Source: Vitrella brassicaformis
Taxonomy: Eukaryota; Sar; Vitrellaceae
Length of the DNA: 38,502 nt
Direction of reading: 5' to 3'
Assembly: GCA_001179505.1 (NCBI GenBank)
Contig: CDMY01000395.1
Coordinates: 246,617 to 285,118 of the forward strand
This document shows, one piece after another, positions 1 through 14,292 of this stretch (the stretch's first letter is position 1; each line of letters opens with the position of its first letter). The notes under the pieces are model-generated. The model did not search any database. It was not told the origin of the DNA and saw only the letters and a program-made list of their open reading frames with translations. Both the position numbers and the translations under genes were made by a program.

Positions 1-89
1 CCCCCCCACACACACAGAGACAGAGAGAGAGAGAGAGAGAGCATATGCACTAGAATGGGATGGGTGTAAATGCGTCCGTGCATGAGTAC

Positions 90-2725
<2,636 letters not shown>

Positions 2726-3417
2726 CTCTGACAATCACTCACAAACAACACAGAAGGCCGACGCTGTGATCAATGTGGTCCTCGCCTCCCTCCCCTCCCT
2801 AGGGAGTGTGTTCTCATGAAAGACGTACATTGGAGCAACTGGAAGGCGGCTCGTTCGAGGGAAAAGGATCCGATTCAGCGGTCGGTGTTGCCTTGAGTCA
2901 TCTGACGCCTTCACGAGCAATGGAGCGAGATATGATGGCGCTTGGGGGTTGGCAAAATATCGTCAGGGCGGGGAGGGGAGGGAAGGGAGAGGGTGTGAAG
3001 GAAGAACTCCACACTAGAACTCCACTGAACCTTTGTCCTCGTCAACTGGGGCACAAAGCAACCTCAGCGAAGCACCTGCTTGGGCTTGCCCAAACGCGAG
3101 CTAGGAAGTGCGATCCGCGCTAAGTTGTGTGAGGGATTCCTTCCATGTTCCCCCCCGTTCCTGCGTACCCTCCCAAGAGTGCCAAACACTCCTGAGGGGA
3201 AGGGTTTACAAAAAGGAGCTCATCATCTCAGAGCAATGCATGCAGCTGCAGCCAGCCTCGACATTTCACATCAGGAACTCCTCTCATGGCGTCTACTCGA
3301 GCGCATTGTTTGCCCATCACGGCAATGCCCCGATTGTCCGCTACACTCGACGAGCCGTACGTGAGTCCCATGCTCCATGCAATGCGCTGACTGCCACACC
3401 CCCCTCCCGTCACTATC
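2726..3417. other. Intergenic region, no gene seen
   Basis: Lies between the 5' end of the spastin-like gene and the 3' end of the SF-assemblin-like gene, both on the minus strand, so it should hold the spastin promoter and 5' UTR plus the upstream gene's 3' UTR. Open frames exist on both strands but show no recognisable protein and no convincing splice sites. Confidence 0.5.
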
Positions 3418-5540
3418 TCACTCGTCATAGCCATACCCACCCCCCTCCCCCTTGTCCCCTTTCTCCCCCCTCCTCTCCGGCGGCAACCTTATCACCATCC
3501 TACCTACCGTCTCGCGTCCCCCACCCACGCGGCGCATCGAAGGCTTCTCGCCAGATGCAGCAGCTGCTGCTGCTGCGTGTTGCGGCTCTGGCTGTGGTGT
3601 GGGCTCTTCGACGGTCGGCAGGGCGGGGAGGGCGGCTGGCGGGGGGAGGGGCTGGGAGGGGAGGCGGTCGGGGAGGGGAGGGGGGTCGGTGAAGAAGGGG
3701 TAGGCCTCCTCCACTTGCGCACCTGAGAAAAGTGCAGACATGTGTTAGTGGTTTGCCGATGGGGTCATCTACCCCTAGGGTCATCCACGTGTGGGTGGGT
3801 GGGGGCTTACATGTTTGTTCGAGTAGCTGCAGCAGCTGTCCCTCGCTGGCCTCACGGGCCTCACGCTCAGTCTGCACACACACACACACACACGGACGCA
3901 CACGCACTCAGAATGTTGGATGGACACATCAGCGGGTGGATTGGTCAGTTATCGTCAGTGTGTCACCTTCAGGTCGGCCATCAGAGTGTCGCGCATGCCA
4001 TTGATGAGCCTGCAGTGAGTGACAAACAGGACTCCTACCTAACTCGGCCTTTTTGCATGTCATCAGTGACTGAGTACTTGAGTGTGGTGCCACGCAGCTC
4101 GCCCAATCCCTGAGGAACACAAAAGCAAAACGCCCGTCACATGCATCGTGGTGGTTTTCGTGGCAGTCGACGGCGACCTTCCGCGACTCGGTGATCTCGC
4201 TCTCTATCTGCTGCAGAGCTGCAGCAAACAAGAATCCGTTTTATGGCCATGCGTTGCGTATATTCCTTCTCCAATGGTGCCCTGCCCGTGTCGTGTACCT
4301 GTCTGCATGCCCTCTACAATGCCCTCCTCCTTCTGCATACTGCAGGCAATGGGGCGAAGGCCAGGCAGCCTTTTCGTCTGCCCCTCTCGTGGCAAATTTC
4401 CCTACCTACCGAGCTATTTTGTCCTTTTCTATCTCCTCAAACAGGTCTGCGAATCGGTTGCCGATCTCCGACCCGTACGCCTCGTCCGTATCGACGCGCT
4501 CTGACGGACGGGTGGCAGGAGAGGGAGAGGCAGACCTGGTGTTTTCGGCTGGCTGCACTGGCATGCCATGCCATGTGTGTGGTCGGTCGATGTACCTACC
4601 TTTAGTGTGTGTCTGGAGGTCTTGGTTGAAGTGGGCGGCGGCCTTGTCTACCTCAGCCGTCACGCGCACCTCCATCTCACGACGATCCTGCCGCCCCCCC
4701 CACACACATCCGTGCGTCACATCCACACAAACAAAGGCATGCAATCAGATCCAGTGCACCCCATGGGGAGTGAAGTGCACCGACCTGCGAGTTGATGTTT
4801 GTGTTGAGGTTGATCTGTTGGTCGGCGAGCTGCACCTCCTTGGCCAGCCGGGACACAAACGCATCGCAGTGGAGGGGCAGTGGACCCAGACTCGAACAAA
4901 GACGACCGTACACGTCCTTTACGTGCTGCACCACACCAACAAACAACAGAGGAAAGGACAATGGATGGATGCGTAGATGGATGCGTGGAGGTAGAAGGGT
5001 GCCTTGATCTTGGTCTCCTGTGCGACTTGCATCCGCGAGATCTTCTCCTCCAGCTGCCGCACACCATTGTCCAAACTCTCACGACGCAACTGCATGGCCA
5101 CATCAACCAAGCCACAGACAGGGCAGGGGGGAAGTCCCCATTTCTTTCTGCCGTTGTCGGCCTCCCCCCCATTGCTCACCCACCTGTTTATCTTCGCTAT
5201 GGCTGGTCTGGAGATCCACGAGCCTCTCGGACAGCATCCGCATCCGCGCGGCGGTCGGAGAGGCCGGACGGGCACTCGACACAGATGCTGCGCAGATCCC
5301 ACCACAGATGGTGAGAACCAAAAGACGATATGGCGGCTATCGTTTCGGCTTACGGGAGAAACCCGATGGCGGCTTCCCAGCACCCTTCATCCGCAATCCC
5401 AGTCCGCTTTCTTCTCGACGGTCGACCTTAATCATCCGTTTAACCAATGTCTTGCTTCGCGTCATGAACTTGGACACAGGACAACCTGCCTTTGTGCGGC
5501 GCGTCCGTGTCTCTTCGACAGATTCACACCCATTCATCAC
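3418..5540 (-). CDS. SF-assemblin/beta-giardin-like coiled-coil protein
   Basis: Twelve exons join in phase to 406 residues: 5354-5540, 5184-5287, 5003-5089, 4785-4925, 4600-4687, 4410-4500, 4299-4339, 4178-4218, 4078-4109, 3967-4009, 3811-3871, 3418-3722. A basic, proline/serine N-terminus (S-P motifs) precedes a long heptad-rich rod beginning MRMLSERLVDLQTSHSEDKQ, followed by LRRESLDNGVRQLEEKI and ending near REASEGQLLQLLEQTC; this order, with short proline-containing head and rod, is typical of SF-assemblins, which form striated fibres at flagellar roots and, in apicomplexans, link the centrosome to daughter buds. The last exon adds about 100 residues of Pro/Ala/Gly-rich tail, unusual for the family. 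Most internal exons are only 32-91 bp. The third intron starts with GC (AAG|GCACCC). The start could be a later ATG in exon 1. Family assignment is by motif order only. Confidence 0.68.
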
Positions 5541-6027
5541 ACAGACTGAGTCCTTTCAATGTTTGTGCACGCGCAGACACTCAGGGGTTTCTCTCCATGT
5601 GTGATGTCTCCCACGGTGGCACCAGTCCCGCTGCGAGAGAACTTGTGCAGACGGCCGGCAATGGTCATCTGCACAAGTTCAACCCCAGCGCGACACGTCA
5701 CACACGGGGCGAGCCACACCGAGATGCAATCCAAAGCATCAGTCACAGCTGAGTGTCCCTCTCTTCAGCCCATCCATCTCGACTGCTGTGCATGGAGTGG
5801 GTCCCCTGTAGGGCAGCAACCTCGTAGGTGGCGGCGAACACCTCTGTTCCGGTGCCCGCCGCTGCCTACGAAGCTCCACGTCAACAAGGAACCGCCACGC
5901 CATTGCATTGACCACCACCACAAACAAAAGCAGTCGAGACGCACAGCACAATCAGCAACGGAAAACTGCCCCCATCCATCCGTCCATCCATCCATCCATC
6001 CATGGGTGTGTACACGCATCGCATATA
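5541..6027. other. Intergenic region with inverted repeat
   Basis: Between the start of the SF-assemblin-like gene and the stop of the TTC1-like gene. It holds a perfect 13-bp inverted repeat (listed separately) and a CCAT-type tetranucleotide run near 5978-6003. No coding exon was supported. Confidence 0.5.
5639..5680. repeat. 13-bp perfect inverted repeat (hairpin)
   Basis: GAACTTGTGCAGA at 5639-5651 is the exact reverse complement of TCTGCACAAGTTC at 5668-5680, separated by a 16-nt loop. It lies about 100 bp upstream of the SF-assemblin-like start codon and about 350 bp from the TTC1-like stop, so it could be a regulatory palindrome, an RNA hairpin in either untranslated region, or a remnant of a small inverted-repeat element. 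Confidence 0.7.
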
Positions 6028-8170
6028 TCAGTTGCATTGGCCCTCGTTGGCCCCGCTGCTGCTGCCGGAGGAGGCCGACGGCTGGCCGGTGTTCTGTTGG
6101 AATGATATGTTGTATCCGCCGGTCTCTGGGTTCTGCTCCATCTTGAAGTTGTCCAGGGACAGGCCGATCTTGCCCAGGAAAAAGTTGCCTGATTGTTGAC
6201 GATAGGGAGGGAAGGAGGGAGGGAAAAGAGCGTGTGTGTGGGGGGGGGATGCGCGTGTGTGGCCGCGGGAGTGCCTGCCGTATGTTACCCAGGTCTTTGA
6301 GTTTGCCGACCACCTCCTCTTTGTCCTTCTCGAACTGCTCCTTGGCTAAACAAAGAGAGAGATCCGACGTATGTTTATGTGTGTGTGTTATCGTCAGTCA
6401 TGTCAGTCATGTGTGTGTCCGCCGGCCTGGCGCACCTCTCGTCTCGAGTCGAGCCAGCGGGCCGGCAAGCCTGCTCCTGCACCCACACACGCACACACAT
6501 AGAGGGTGCACCTCGGTAGGTGTGTGAGGTGCACCTCCCTCCCTCTCTCTCTCCCAGCTCTCCCAGCTCTCTGCCTGGCTGACCTTTGTGAAGGGTCCAG
6601 CTCGACGACCTTCTGCATGTCGGTGAGGGCGTCGTGCCACCGCTCCAGCTTCTCATACGCACTGCAACGACGCATAAACGCCTGACAGACAGGGAGCGAT
6701 ACCAACAGGGGGGCGGGGGGGACATACCACACGGATGTATCGGCTGTCACGTTGATTCCGGTAACGTGATACACACACGTGTACCTTGACGTAGGTGGTG
6801 TCGCTGGCGATGGCGTCGCTGCAGTCGGCCGCCACCAGGTCGTACTTCTCCAGCTGCATGTGACACGCCGCCCTGCACACAATCACACACACACACACGC
6901 ACACACATACAGGTACACTCAGAGATCTGTGACCTGCAGTGCGGTACGTGCGGACCTGTTTGCAAATATAATAGCCTTGAGCTTGGCCTGATCCGGCGGA
7001 CACAAGTAGAGGGCCTCTGCAGTGCACACATCCACACACACAGAGGTGTGCTGTGCCGACCGACATACGCCACGCCCAGCCACCGCCCCTCTGACCGACC
7101 TGTGTATATGTCGATGGCCTCCTCGAACTGTCCGTCCTTGTACCAGTCGTTGCCCTCCTTCTTGAGGCTCTCGCACTTCTCGAGGTCATAGTGATCCTCT
7201 TCTTCCTCCTCCCCACCACCACCACCACTAGCAGCATGATCGCCCTCGCCGTCGGCATCGGCATAGGGATCGGCGTGCTGCTCCACTTCACCTCCACCAT
7301 CAGCGTCAGCCTCACCCTCACCATCATCGCTCTCACCGGCCTCAGCGATCACCGGCGCCTCGTCCCCCTCGCCGTCATGCTCATCTTCACACTCCTCCGC
7401 ATTCTCGTAGTACCTGGCGTGGTCCTGCCGTTGCTCTGTCGTGTCATCAACAGTCGGAGCCGGCTCATGATCTCTTGCCTCGTCTCGGTGGCGACCGTCG
7501 AGCATCGGCCCATTCACGGTAGTGGTGCCGACGGGCTCCGCCGTGTGACTGGTGTCATCTTGCTTCTCAGCCGCTCCACGCTCCTCCATTGCTTGCTGCT
7601 CCTGCTGCTTGTGTCGCCCATTCTGCACGCGATAAGCCGGCTGCCTGAGGTCTTCAGTGAAGGGGTCCCGGGCGGCGAACAGACCGGTCACGCTGCCAGT
7701 CCTCACGGCGGGGGCAGGCTTGGTGCTGTCGGCACACTGCTCCCCGTCATCACCGTCGTCATCGTACAGGTCGGCTCCTTCCACCACACCACCTGTGGGT
7801 GCCGCTCTTGGTGCTGGTGGATGAGAAGGAGGAGAGGGAGAGGGGGCGGGGGCGGCCTCCTCGGTGGGGGTGTCTTTGACAGGGACGAAGCGGCACACCC
7901 CTCCCTCGCACACAACGCCTGAACACACACACGACACAGGAGCCAGCCAGAGAGAGCATTGCATGCACCTTCACCCGAAGCAGTGATGGTGTGCGGACCT
8001 GGTGGCATGCCCGAGTCCGTGCTCTGGTTGGCAGCGACCACACTCGTCTCGACACGCTTGTCGTCCTTGTCTTGCTGCTGCTGTGCGGGCCGCTGAGGAC
8101 CGAGATATCGCCAGAGGAAGATCAAGGCAATCAACGCAGCCAACACAACGGTGCCAAGGACAATCCACAT
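6028..8170 (-). CDS. TTC1: TTC1-like TPR protein with N-terminal membrane anchor
   Basis: Eight exons: 7969-8170, 7100-7918, 6956-7016, 6785-6872, 6584-6681, 6436-6476, 6289-6345, 6028-6188; total exactly 508 codons plus stop. Residues 2-23 form a hydrophobic segment (IVLGTVVLAALIALIFLW) followed by basic residues, a signal anchor. A long acidic, disordered region follows, then three TPR motifs starting at LKKEGNDWYKDGQFEEAIDI and ending at VVELDPS. The C-terminus has the block EEVVGKLKDLGNFFLGKIGL then SLDNFKMEQNPETGGYNISF, the diagnostic tail of TTC1 (TPR1), known in animals as an Hsp90/Hsp70 and G-protein binding adaptor. Family TTC1 is normally soluble, so the anchor is notable. A 41-bp micro-exon (6436-6476) is needed to keep frame and restores the conserved ARLETRAKEQFEKD stretch. 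Upstream ATGs in the same open frame (to 8746) are possible starts; 8170 was chosen because it puts the anchor at the N-terminus. Confidence 0.9.
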
Positions 8171-8617
8171 CTTCGCTGCCTTCCAAACGCTTTCCTTTTC
8201 TTCTTTCCTCTCCCTCCTCTGCGAGCTTGTCGATCTTGCAAGGAAGAAAAACCGGTCGGAAGGAGAGAAGCAGACGATACCATTTGCACACAGACCCTCC
8301 GCAGCAAGGGTTCCCCAAAAGATGGCTCTCGTCGTCATCGTTCGATCTTGATAAAGCTGTTTTTCGCAGCACAGCTCATGCAGCGGCGCGATTTCCCCTC
8401 CAGAGTGCTCATTGACACCCTCTAAGCGGTGTGTAATCGCCGTTTGCCCAATTCTCGACCTCTGCTCGGACTTCTCCATCAGCCGGATCGACCTGCCCTC
8501 TCTGGCGCTACTCATTGCTAAAGGGGCGGATTGGTCGGTCCTGAAGGGCGCGGCGTGGTGTGTTTGGTGGTGAGGCGGCGTTGGATCGTGTGATCTTGAG
8601 TCGGGTCGTTGGTGAGG
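8171..8617. promoter_or_regulatory. Divergent promoter region, TTC1-like / EPL1-like
   Basis: The 447 bp between the two divergent start codons must contain both 5' UTRs and probably a shared promoter. No clear TATA box was found. The minus-strand frame stays open through it, which probably reflects base composition. Inference from gene arrangement only. Confidence 0.5.
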
Positions 8618-11600
8618 ATGTCGGTCGTTCAGAAGGACCGTAAGAAGAACTATGGGTCGGCCTTCTTCGAGCGCGAGACCCTCATATTCACATCGGTGGA
8701 GCAGATGGAAGCCGCCGGCAAGGTCAGACAAGAAGCATGCACGCAACGGCTGGTTGGTTCAAGTGGGGGATGTGTGTGTGGGAAATGTGTGTGTGTGTGT
8801 GTGACTTGGTTGGCTGGCTGCAGAGGAACCACAACAACTTGTCGTTGTGCAAGATGCTGCGCGAGGAGCTCTGCAGCAGCCCCAAGTACAAAGTCAGGAG
8901 ATCAGACATCGCCGTCCCTACCGCAAGTGAGTCGATTGATGAATGAACGCACTCACTGACCACACACACACACAGGGACCCATGATACACCCACCTCTTC
9001 CATGTGTTTTGTGCTGTGTGGTTTCAGAGATCGAGGAGTGCGTCGATGTCGTCAACACGGAGCGCAAGTTCGACCGGCCCCCACACTACATCAGATTCGC
9101 CTCCAGAAAAGACTTGTAAGCAAGAACTACTCACACCCTCCACACAGACACTTGCGCCACCCCTCCCTGGCTCCCTGTCAGTGTGCCGTCTCTCATATGC
9201 GACAACGGCGAGTCGGCCGACCCTCCCGACCACCAGCAGCACCAGCACCAACAAGCCAACCCTGCCATGTCGTCCGTGTCGCTGCCCAGCCGACACCACC
9301 GCGGCAAGGCCACCGACGAGTACCTGGGTCGTGGGTACGGGACAGGGGGCCGCGGGGACGACCCTTTGTACTTGGTGCATGGTCGGGGCATCCACGTGTT
9401 CTACGACATGACTGTGGCTGACATGGAGTGGCTCAAGCAGTACAACAGTGGGGCCGCACCGGAGGACCAGCTCAAGGAGGTGCGTGGGGAGGAGGAGAGG
9501 AAAGGAGTGGCGGGGAGGGGGGAGAGGGGATGCCGACTGTTGGTCTGTGTGACTGCAGGACGACTTTGCGTGGATGATGCACAGCTTGGAGTGGGAGCAC
9601 CAGTACAACCCCACGCAGCCGCCAGAATGTCAGCAACCAACGACACACATTCACGACAGACAGACAGAAATGGGAGAAAGTATCTGTCTGTCTCTGTGTC
9701 TGTCGTCATGTCACCTGTCTGTGTGCAGCGTTGTCGAATGAGTGGGGTGTGTCCCAGCTGACTCAGCTCAACCGCTCCAGGGACCAGGCCAGGCACCTCA
9801 AGCCACACGTGTGTGTGCTCGTCTTCAAGGTCAGTCCAAATGCAACTCAGGGGGGCCCACCCACACCTCTCTCTCTCTATGTGCGTGTGTGTGTGCAGCA
9901 TTGGCAGAAGCGTCGTCAAGAGGCGGGCAAGCCGCTGGTCCGCGCCTTCTGGCAAAACGCACCACCCGACTCCAGGGACCCAATGGCGGTACGCACACCG
10001 TACTGCAGACACACATGCACAAATGTCGATCTGTGGATGGATGGATGGATGTGTGTGTGTCTGCAGGTGTTTCGCCCCCGTAAGACGGAGAAGATGCAGC
10101 TGAGGGGCCGCAAACGGACATTGCAGGTGGGAACAGGAAGGGAGGGTCAGAGATGGCATAGAGACGCGCAGAGAGTGTGGTGTGTTGGGTGAATGTCGGT
10201 CCAGGATTGCCTGGCCCGCTGTGAGCAGCTGGCGGACCACTTCACCAAGGTGCGTGTCGCACAAAGACATACACAAGTTCATCGATGCCTCATGTGTGTT
10301 GGCTGCGCTTTGATATGTGCAGGTCGAGAAGATATTCCGCCGGCTGCGTCAGCGTGAGGACAAGAAGATCATGCTGGCCGACCTCAACAACTGCCTCTTC
10401 GACCAACAGTGGTAAGGAAGGGCTCACGCGCACGCCACACCGAGAAGCATGCCAATGTCTGTCTGATTGTGTGTTTGTGTTTGTGTGTGCTTCATTCAGC
10501 AAGGAGATGCTGCTTGACGACATGTCATACGAGTCGGCGGACTTCCCCAGGATCAGGGACCAGATCAAGAGCGCCAAAGCCAAGAAAAACAAACACAAGT
10601 ATGTTCGTTCATCGGTCCCTCCCTCCCTCTGCACATCACACAGACACGTTGGTCAACGGCTGCGGCCATGCGTGTGTGTCGTCAGGTTGGGCCCTCAGTA
10701 CGTCGTCCCTGGCACCGGCCCCAGCCCCCATATGCACGGCCTGGGCACTCCCTCCTCCCTCCCATATGAAGATCTGCTCAGAGCTGGTTGGTACCACACA
10801 CAACACACACGCACACTACACACACACACATGCATTCTCAAATGACTGACTATGTGTGGCGTCACGTCACTGTCACGTACAGGAGGTCCTATGGGCAGCT
10901 TCTCCCAGATGGACAGCTCCCTCATGCTCATGGACATGGAGCACCCGGCCGCAGCCAACGACGAGGAACGGCCATTCATGGCCAACGAGGTCAGCCAGCC
11001 ACCAGAGAAGGAGCGGATGACACCAGTGACATCAATCACATCACATCACACTGCCGTCCATTGTGTGCGTGTGTGCAGTACGACGCTGTGTACGGCGGCC
11101 GCCCGTCTGAGGCCCTCATGAGACCCAACCAGCGCACTCGGCTGAGAAGAGGTCAGTCACAGCCACACACGCCAAACCCATGTGTGTGTGTGTGTGGGTG
11201 CATGTGTGGATGTGTCTGTGCGTGTGTTTCCCAGGTCGCGGGGGTCGCTGGTGGATCGACTGCTCCGCCCGGTGGTACCCATACGCCTCTCAGCTTGCCC
11301 CTGCAGGCGCCTACACAGAGGCCAAACGGCGCACACACAGACGGGGCTCCGACTCGCTGCTCAACTACGGCTACCAGCACCTGCCCAAGAGCGTCCGCGG
11401 CCCATACGCCGGTGCGCGCCACCGGCAGCTCTCCCCGATGCCCCTCATCAACAACTTCCAGCCCTTCGAGCCGGCGCGTGAGGTGCCGGACAGCGTGGGC
11501 GGGCTGGTGATGAGTGGCGGCGCTGTGTCGCCATTCGAGCCTACATTCGCCACGCCATCTGACTGGGGCAATGTCGACACCAATGGTACGTACGGATGCC

Positions 11601-12018
11601 TGGCAATGGGGAATACAGACAGACCTTCTATGTCACTTTGTCTCTCTCTAAATGTCTGTTGTCTGTGTGTCAGGTTCTTCGTTGAGTGAGGACGGTGCGC
11701 GCGAGTGTGTGCGTCTGGAGCGGATCATGGCGTTGGGTCTGGAGGAGGACACCCGCCCCTTACCGCCGCCCACCGACCCCAACAAGGACCCACTCAGCAG
11801 CAGAGAGAGGGCCGTCGTCGAAGGCCTCAAAAACGACGCCAAGAACGTCTATCGGGTACGTCCGTCCACACACACACTCACACATCTACATGCACATTGG
11901 CATTGGTGATGTATCTGCTGGTGTGCGTTGTGTGCTGTGTCTGCAGGACATGTGTGTGCCGCCGACATTGGAGGTGAGGCCGCCGCGGGTCGCCACGCCA
12001 AGGGGGATGCCCACATAG
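8618..12018 (+). CDS. EPL1: Enhancer-of-polycomb-like protein (EPL1/EPC)
   Basis: Seventeen exons join in phase to 677 residues: 8618-8722, 8824-8926, 9028-9115, 9182-9479, 9559-9628, 9729-9829, 9899-9988, 10067-10126, 10205-10249, 10323-10411, 10500-10598, 10686-10786, 10883-10989, 11079-11151, 11235-11585, 11674-11855, 11947-12018. The EPcA-type N-terminal half shows the acidic FYDMTVADMEWL segment, the HWQKRR...PLVRAFW helix, and VFRPRKTEKMQLRGRKR near residues 286-302, matching the family's FRRRTEKMQTRKNRK block, followed by the ARCEQLADHFTKVEKIFRR coil. GRGGRWWID near 477 matches the GRGGRVLLD motif of animal EPC proteins. In yeast and animals this protein bridges the Esa1/Tip60 acetyltransferase and nucleosomes in NuA4. 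The middle contains a lineage-specific H/Q-rich insert. The C-terminus is unrecognised. Confidence 0.87.
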
Positions 12019-12390
12019 CTGTCTTAGAAAGATAGAGCCAGGAAGCCTGGCTGCTGCTGTGCCATCTAGCGAGGGAGGGAGCAGACAGACAGACATTTAG
12101 AGGAGGGGTCGTGTGTGAGCAGGGTGGCAGGGACGACGCCACTGCTGCTGTAATCAATGGGAGGGAGGGGGAGGGACAAACAAACTCGAGACATGCAGTT
12201 TCGTCGTGATCAGCGCCGAGGCATCGCATTCCGTTTACATTTTGGCTCAGATAATGGAGAATCTTTTCCAACGCGACAAATCCTTTTCTTTTTCCCTCAA
12301 TTTCCCATTTCGGAACAAAGTGAGTTGTCTGCAGAGCGAGAGACGCCCTTTGCGACCAACACTTGCAGAGAGCCGACACTCGTCTACCAC

Positions 12391-13145
12391 GCTGCTGGCC
12401 CTGAGCGGCGCCGACAAGAGCAACCGCTTCGAGGCCCTTCCCCTGGCCCACCTCGTGACGGCGTTGGTGAAGATGCTGATGGTGTTGACGGCCTCTATGG
12501 GTTTCGGGGCGATGCTGCAGATCCCGCTCCCGGAGCTGACACAGGGGGCGACGGCCACACTGACCGCTGCTGCCTTTATCATGCAGATGAAGCGGCTGAC
12601 GAAGCGGCTCTTCGTCCTGGAAAATGCCGGCGGCAGCGTATCTGGCGATGCCCGAGGCTCAGCGGCAGTGGGTGCTGCTGAGCAAGGAGCGGACCATCAT
12701 CAGACAGCTGACGGGCCAGCCCTTCCCGCTGGTGAACCAGTTCGGCATGATTGTCTCGTGGACGGATATCTTCTACCGATACCTGCCGGTGGTGCTGGAG
12801 AGCGCCACGGCCCTCTTCGGCACTGAGGCGTTCGACGCTGCAAACCCCGCCACCCTGCTGCAGCCGCCGCGCAGCCCCTTCAGCTGCGACGATGTGTACC
12901 GGACGTACACCTGCCTGATCGCCCAACAGCTGATCATGTGGGCCGTCAGCAGACACACGGGGCTGAACCGCATCCGGACGTGGTTGTCGACCAAGCACCC
13001 GGTCTCGTCCGCCGCTCGCCGAGCGCACGAACTGGTGATGCGCCTGGCCGCCAACCTGACGGATGACACCAATGGGATGGGCGTGGAGCATGTGTTTGAC
13101 ACGGCACAGGGGGAAGGGCTGACGCGGCGCCGCTATCTGGTGCTC
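12391..13145 (+). pseudogene. Truncated, frameshifted copy of the 35.5-36.8 kb gene
   Basis: Closely matches bases 35691-36549 on the opposite strand, with scattered substitutions. Relative to that copy it lacks 104 bp (corresponding to 36201-36304), joined across a short GCC-rich microhomology near 12634; since 104 is not a multiple of three, the frame shifts there. The copy starts abruptly at LLALSGADKSNRFEAL, so the F-box-like N-terminus is missing, and ends abruptly after RRYLVL, after which an unrelated 50-residue frame runs to a stop at 13307. No start codon context or splice sites explain the break as an intron. A short expressed chimeric protein from the downstream frame (12624-13307) is possible but unsupported. 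Confidence 0.85.
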
Positions 13146-13307
13146 GGGGAGCGGAGGGCATTGACGGATGAATTGGATGAGCTGCGTCTCTTTCGCTTGT
13201 TCGGTGTGTCCGGCCTTCTCCTTGGATTGATGTTGGTGGAGGTGTGGGCGGGGTGTGTGCAGCGAGGTTTTCCAGCGTACATGGGTGGCTGGCTGGCTGC
13301 AGCTTAG

Positions 13308-14292
13308 ATGGAATCGCTACCTACATTTCATATTCGTCGGTACACACTTGTTTTGTTTCGATGTACCATTCTCTTTGCGGATGTAGCGGTGGGAGAAACA
13401 ATTCATTGTGATGATGTTGTGATGATAATGAATGCACGTGCCGACCATCCATCCATTCATCGATTCACCACGTGTCTCTCCCCATCTCATGGGTCCGTCC
13501 ATTCATTGTCGATTCATACTGCTTTCATTGTGTGATCACATACTGCATACATCTATTCTTGGGCTTCGCTGCTTTCTTTGCAGTGACTGGACAAACAAGG
13601 ACCGGCTAAGCGCCGGCTTAGCCGCACCTAAAGCCTCACTCAAAGCCCTCTGCCCTAGTTCAAGACTGCACGAAGCCACTCACCACCTTCATACTGACTC
13701 TGCAGACAACCACCGGGCTAGCAGCAACAAGAACAGAGCAAAGACAAGCCATTCACTGCTGCACCAACCATTCATTCGGCAAAACGATTCCCAGTTATAT
13801 CACTGGCGGCCTATGCGTGTGGTGTAGCTTGTCCCTGTCCGTGACGCCACACATCAATGCACCACGCAACTGCACACCCTAATGTGTGTGTGTCCCTTTC
13901 TGTGTGTGCATACCCACTACCTAAAGGGTGGGTGGGTTTGGGGGGACGGGGGACATGTCAGAGGTGGACGAGTAGAGTGAGCGAAGCGGTAGACGCTGTG
14001 CATGCGTGTGTGTGTCTGTGTGTGCATGGCACACGAGACACAGCTTGAATGCTAACTAACATGGTGTGCAACGAGTCAGAGTCTCGAGGCTTGTCCACCC
14101 ATACACACACACTCGTGTTCTCATTCATCCACAGTACGCTACGCTACAGTCACATTGAACGGCCCTCTCCTCAACACATGCAGCTTGTCAGCACAACTGC
14201 ATAATACAAAACAGACACGTCTGTATCCACATTCACAAACACACACGCGCATCATCATCCCATTACGTGTGTGGCCCTCTCACCTTCATGGT
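13308..14292. other. Intergenic region with one hairpin
   Basis: No coding exon is supported. Stretches are TG/CA-rich and low in complexity. A 9-bp stem hairpin at 13603-13624 is the only structured element seen. The right end is probably the 3' UTR of the minus-strand gene that stops at 14293. Confidence 0.5.
13603..13624. repeat. Perfect 9-bp hairpin
   Basis: CGGCTAAGC (13603-13611) pairs with GCTTAGCCG (13616-13624) around a GCCG loop. It could be an RNA hairpin of an unannotated non-coding RNA or a chance palindrome. No U run follows it and no snoRNA boxes were convincing. Confidence 0.55.

Noticed and set aside
7191-7922. Plus-strand multi-pass membrane protein (LLLLLV-rich frame)
   Set aside because: It is antisense to the acidic, codon-biased linker of the TTC1-like exon 2; the hydrophobic run is the complement of Glu/Asp codons.
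8171-8746. N-terminal extension of the TTC1-like protein
   Set aside because: The frame is open but would bury the membrane anchor inside the protein and overlap the start of the divergent EPL1-like gene.
12634-12640. Intron instead of deletion in the 12.4 kb copy
   Set aside because: The 104 bp absent here are coding in the partner and the junction has no GT-AG ends.
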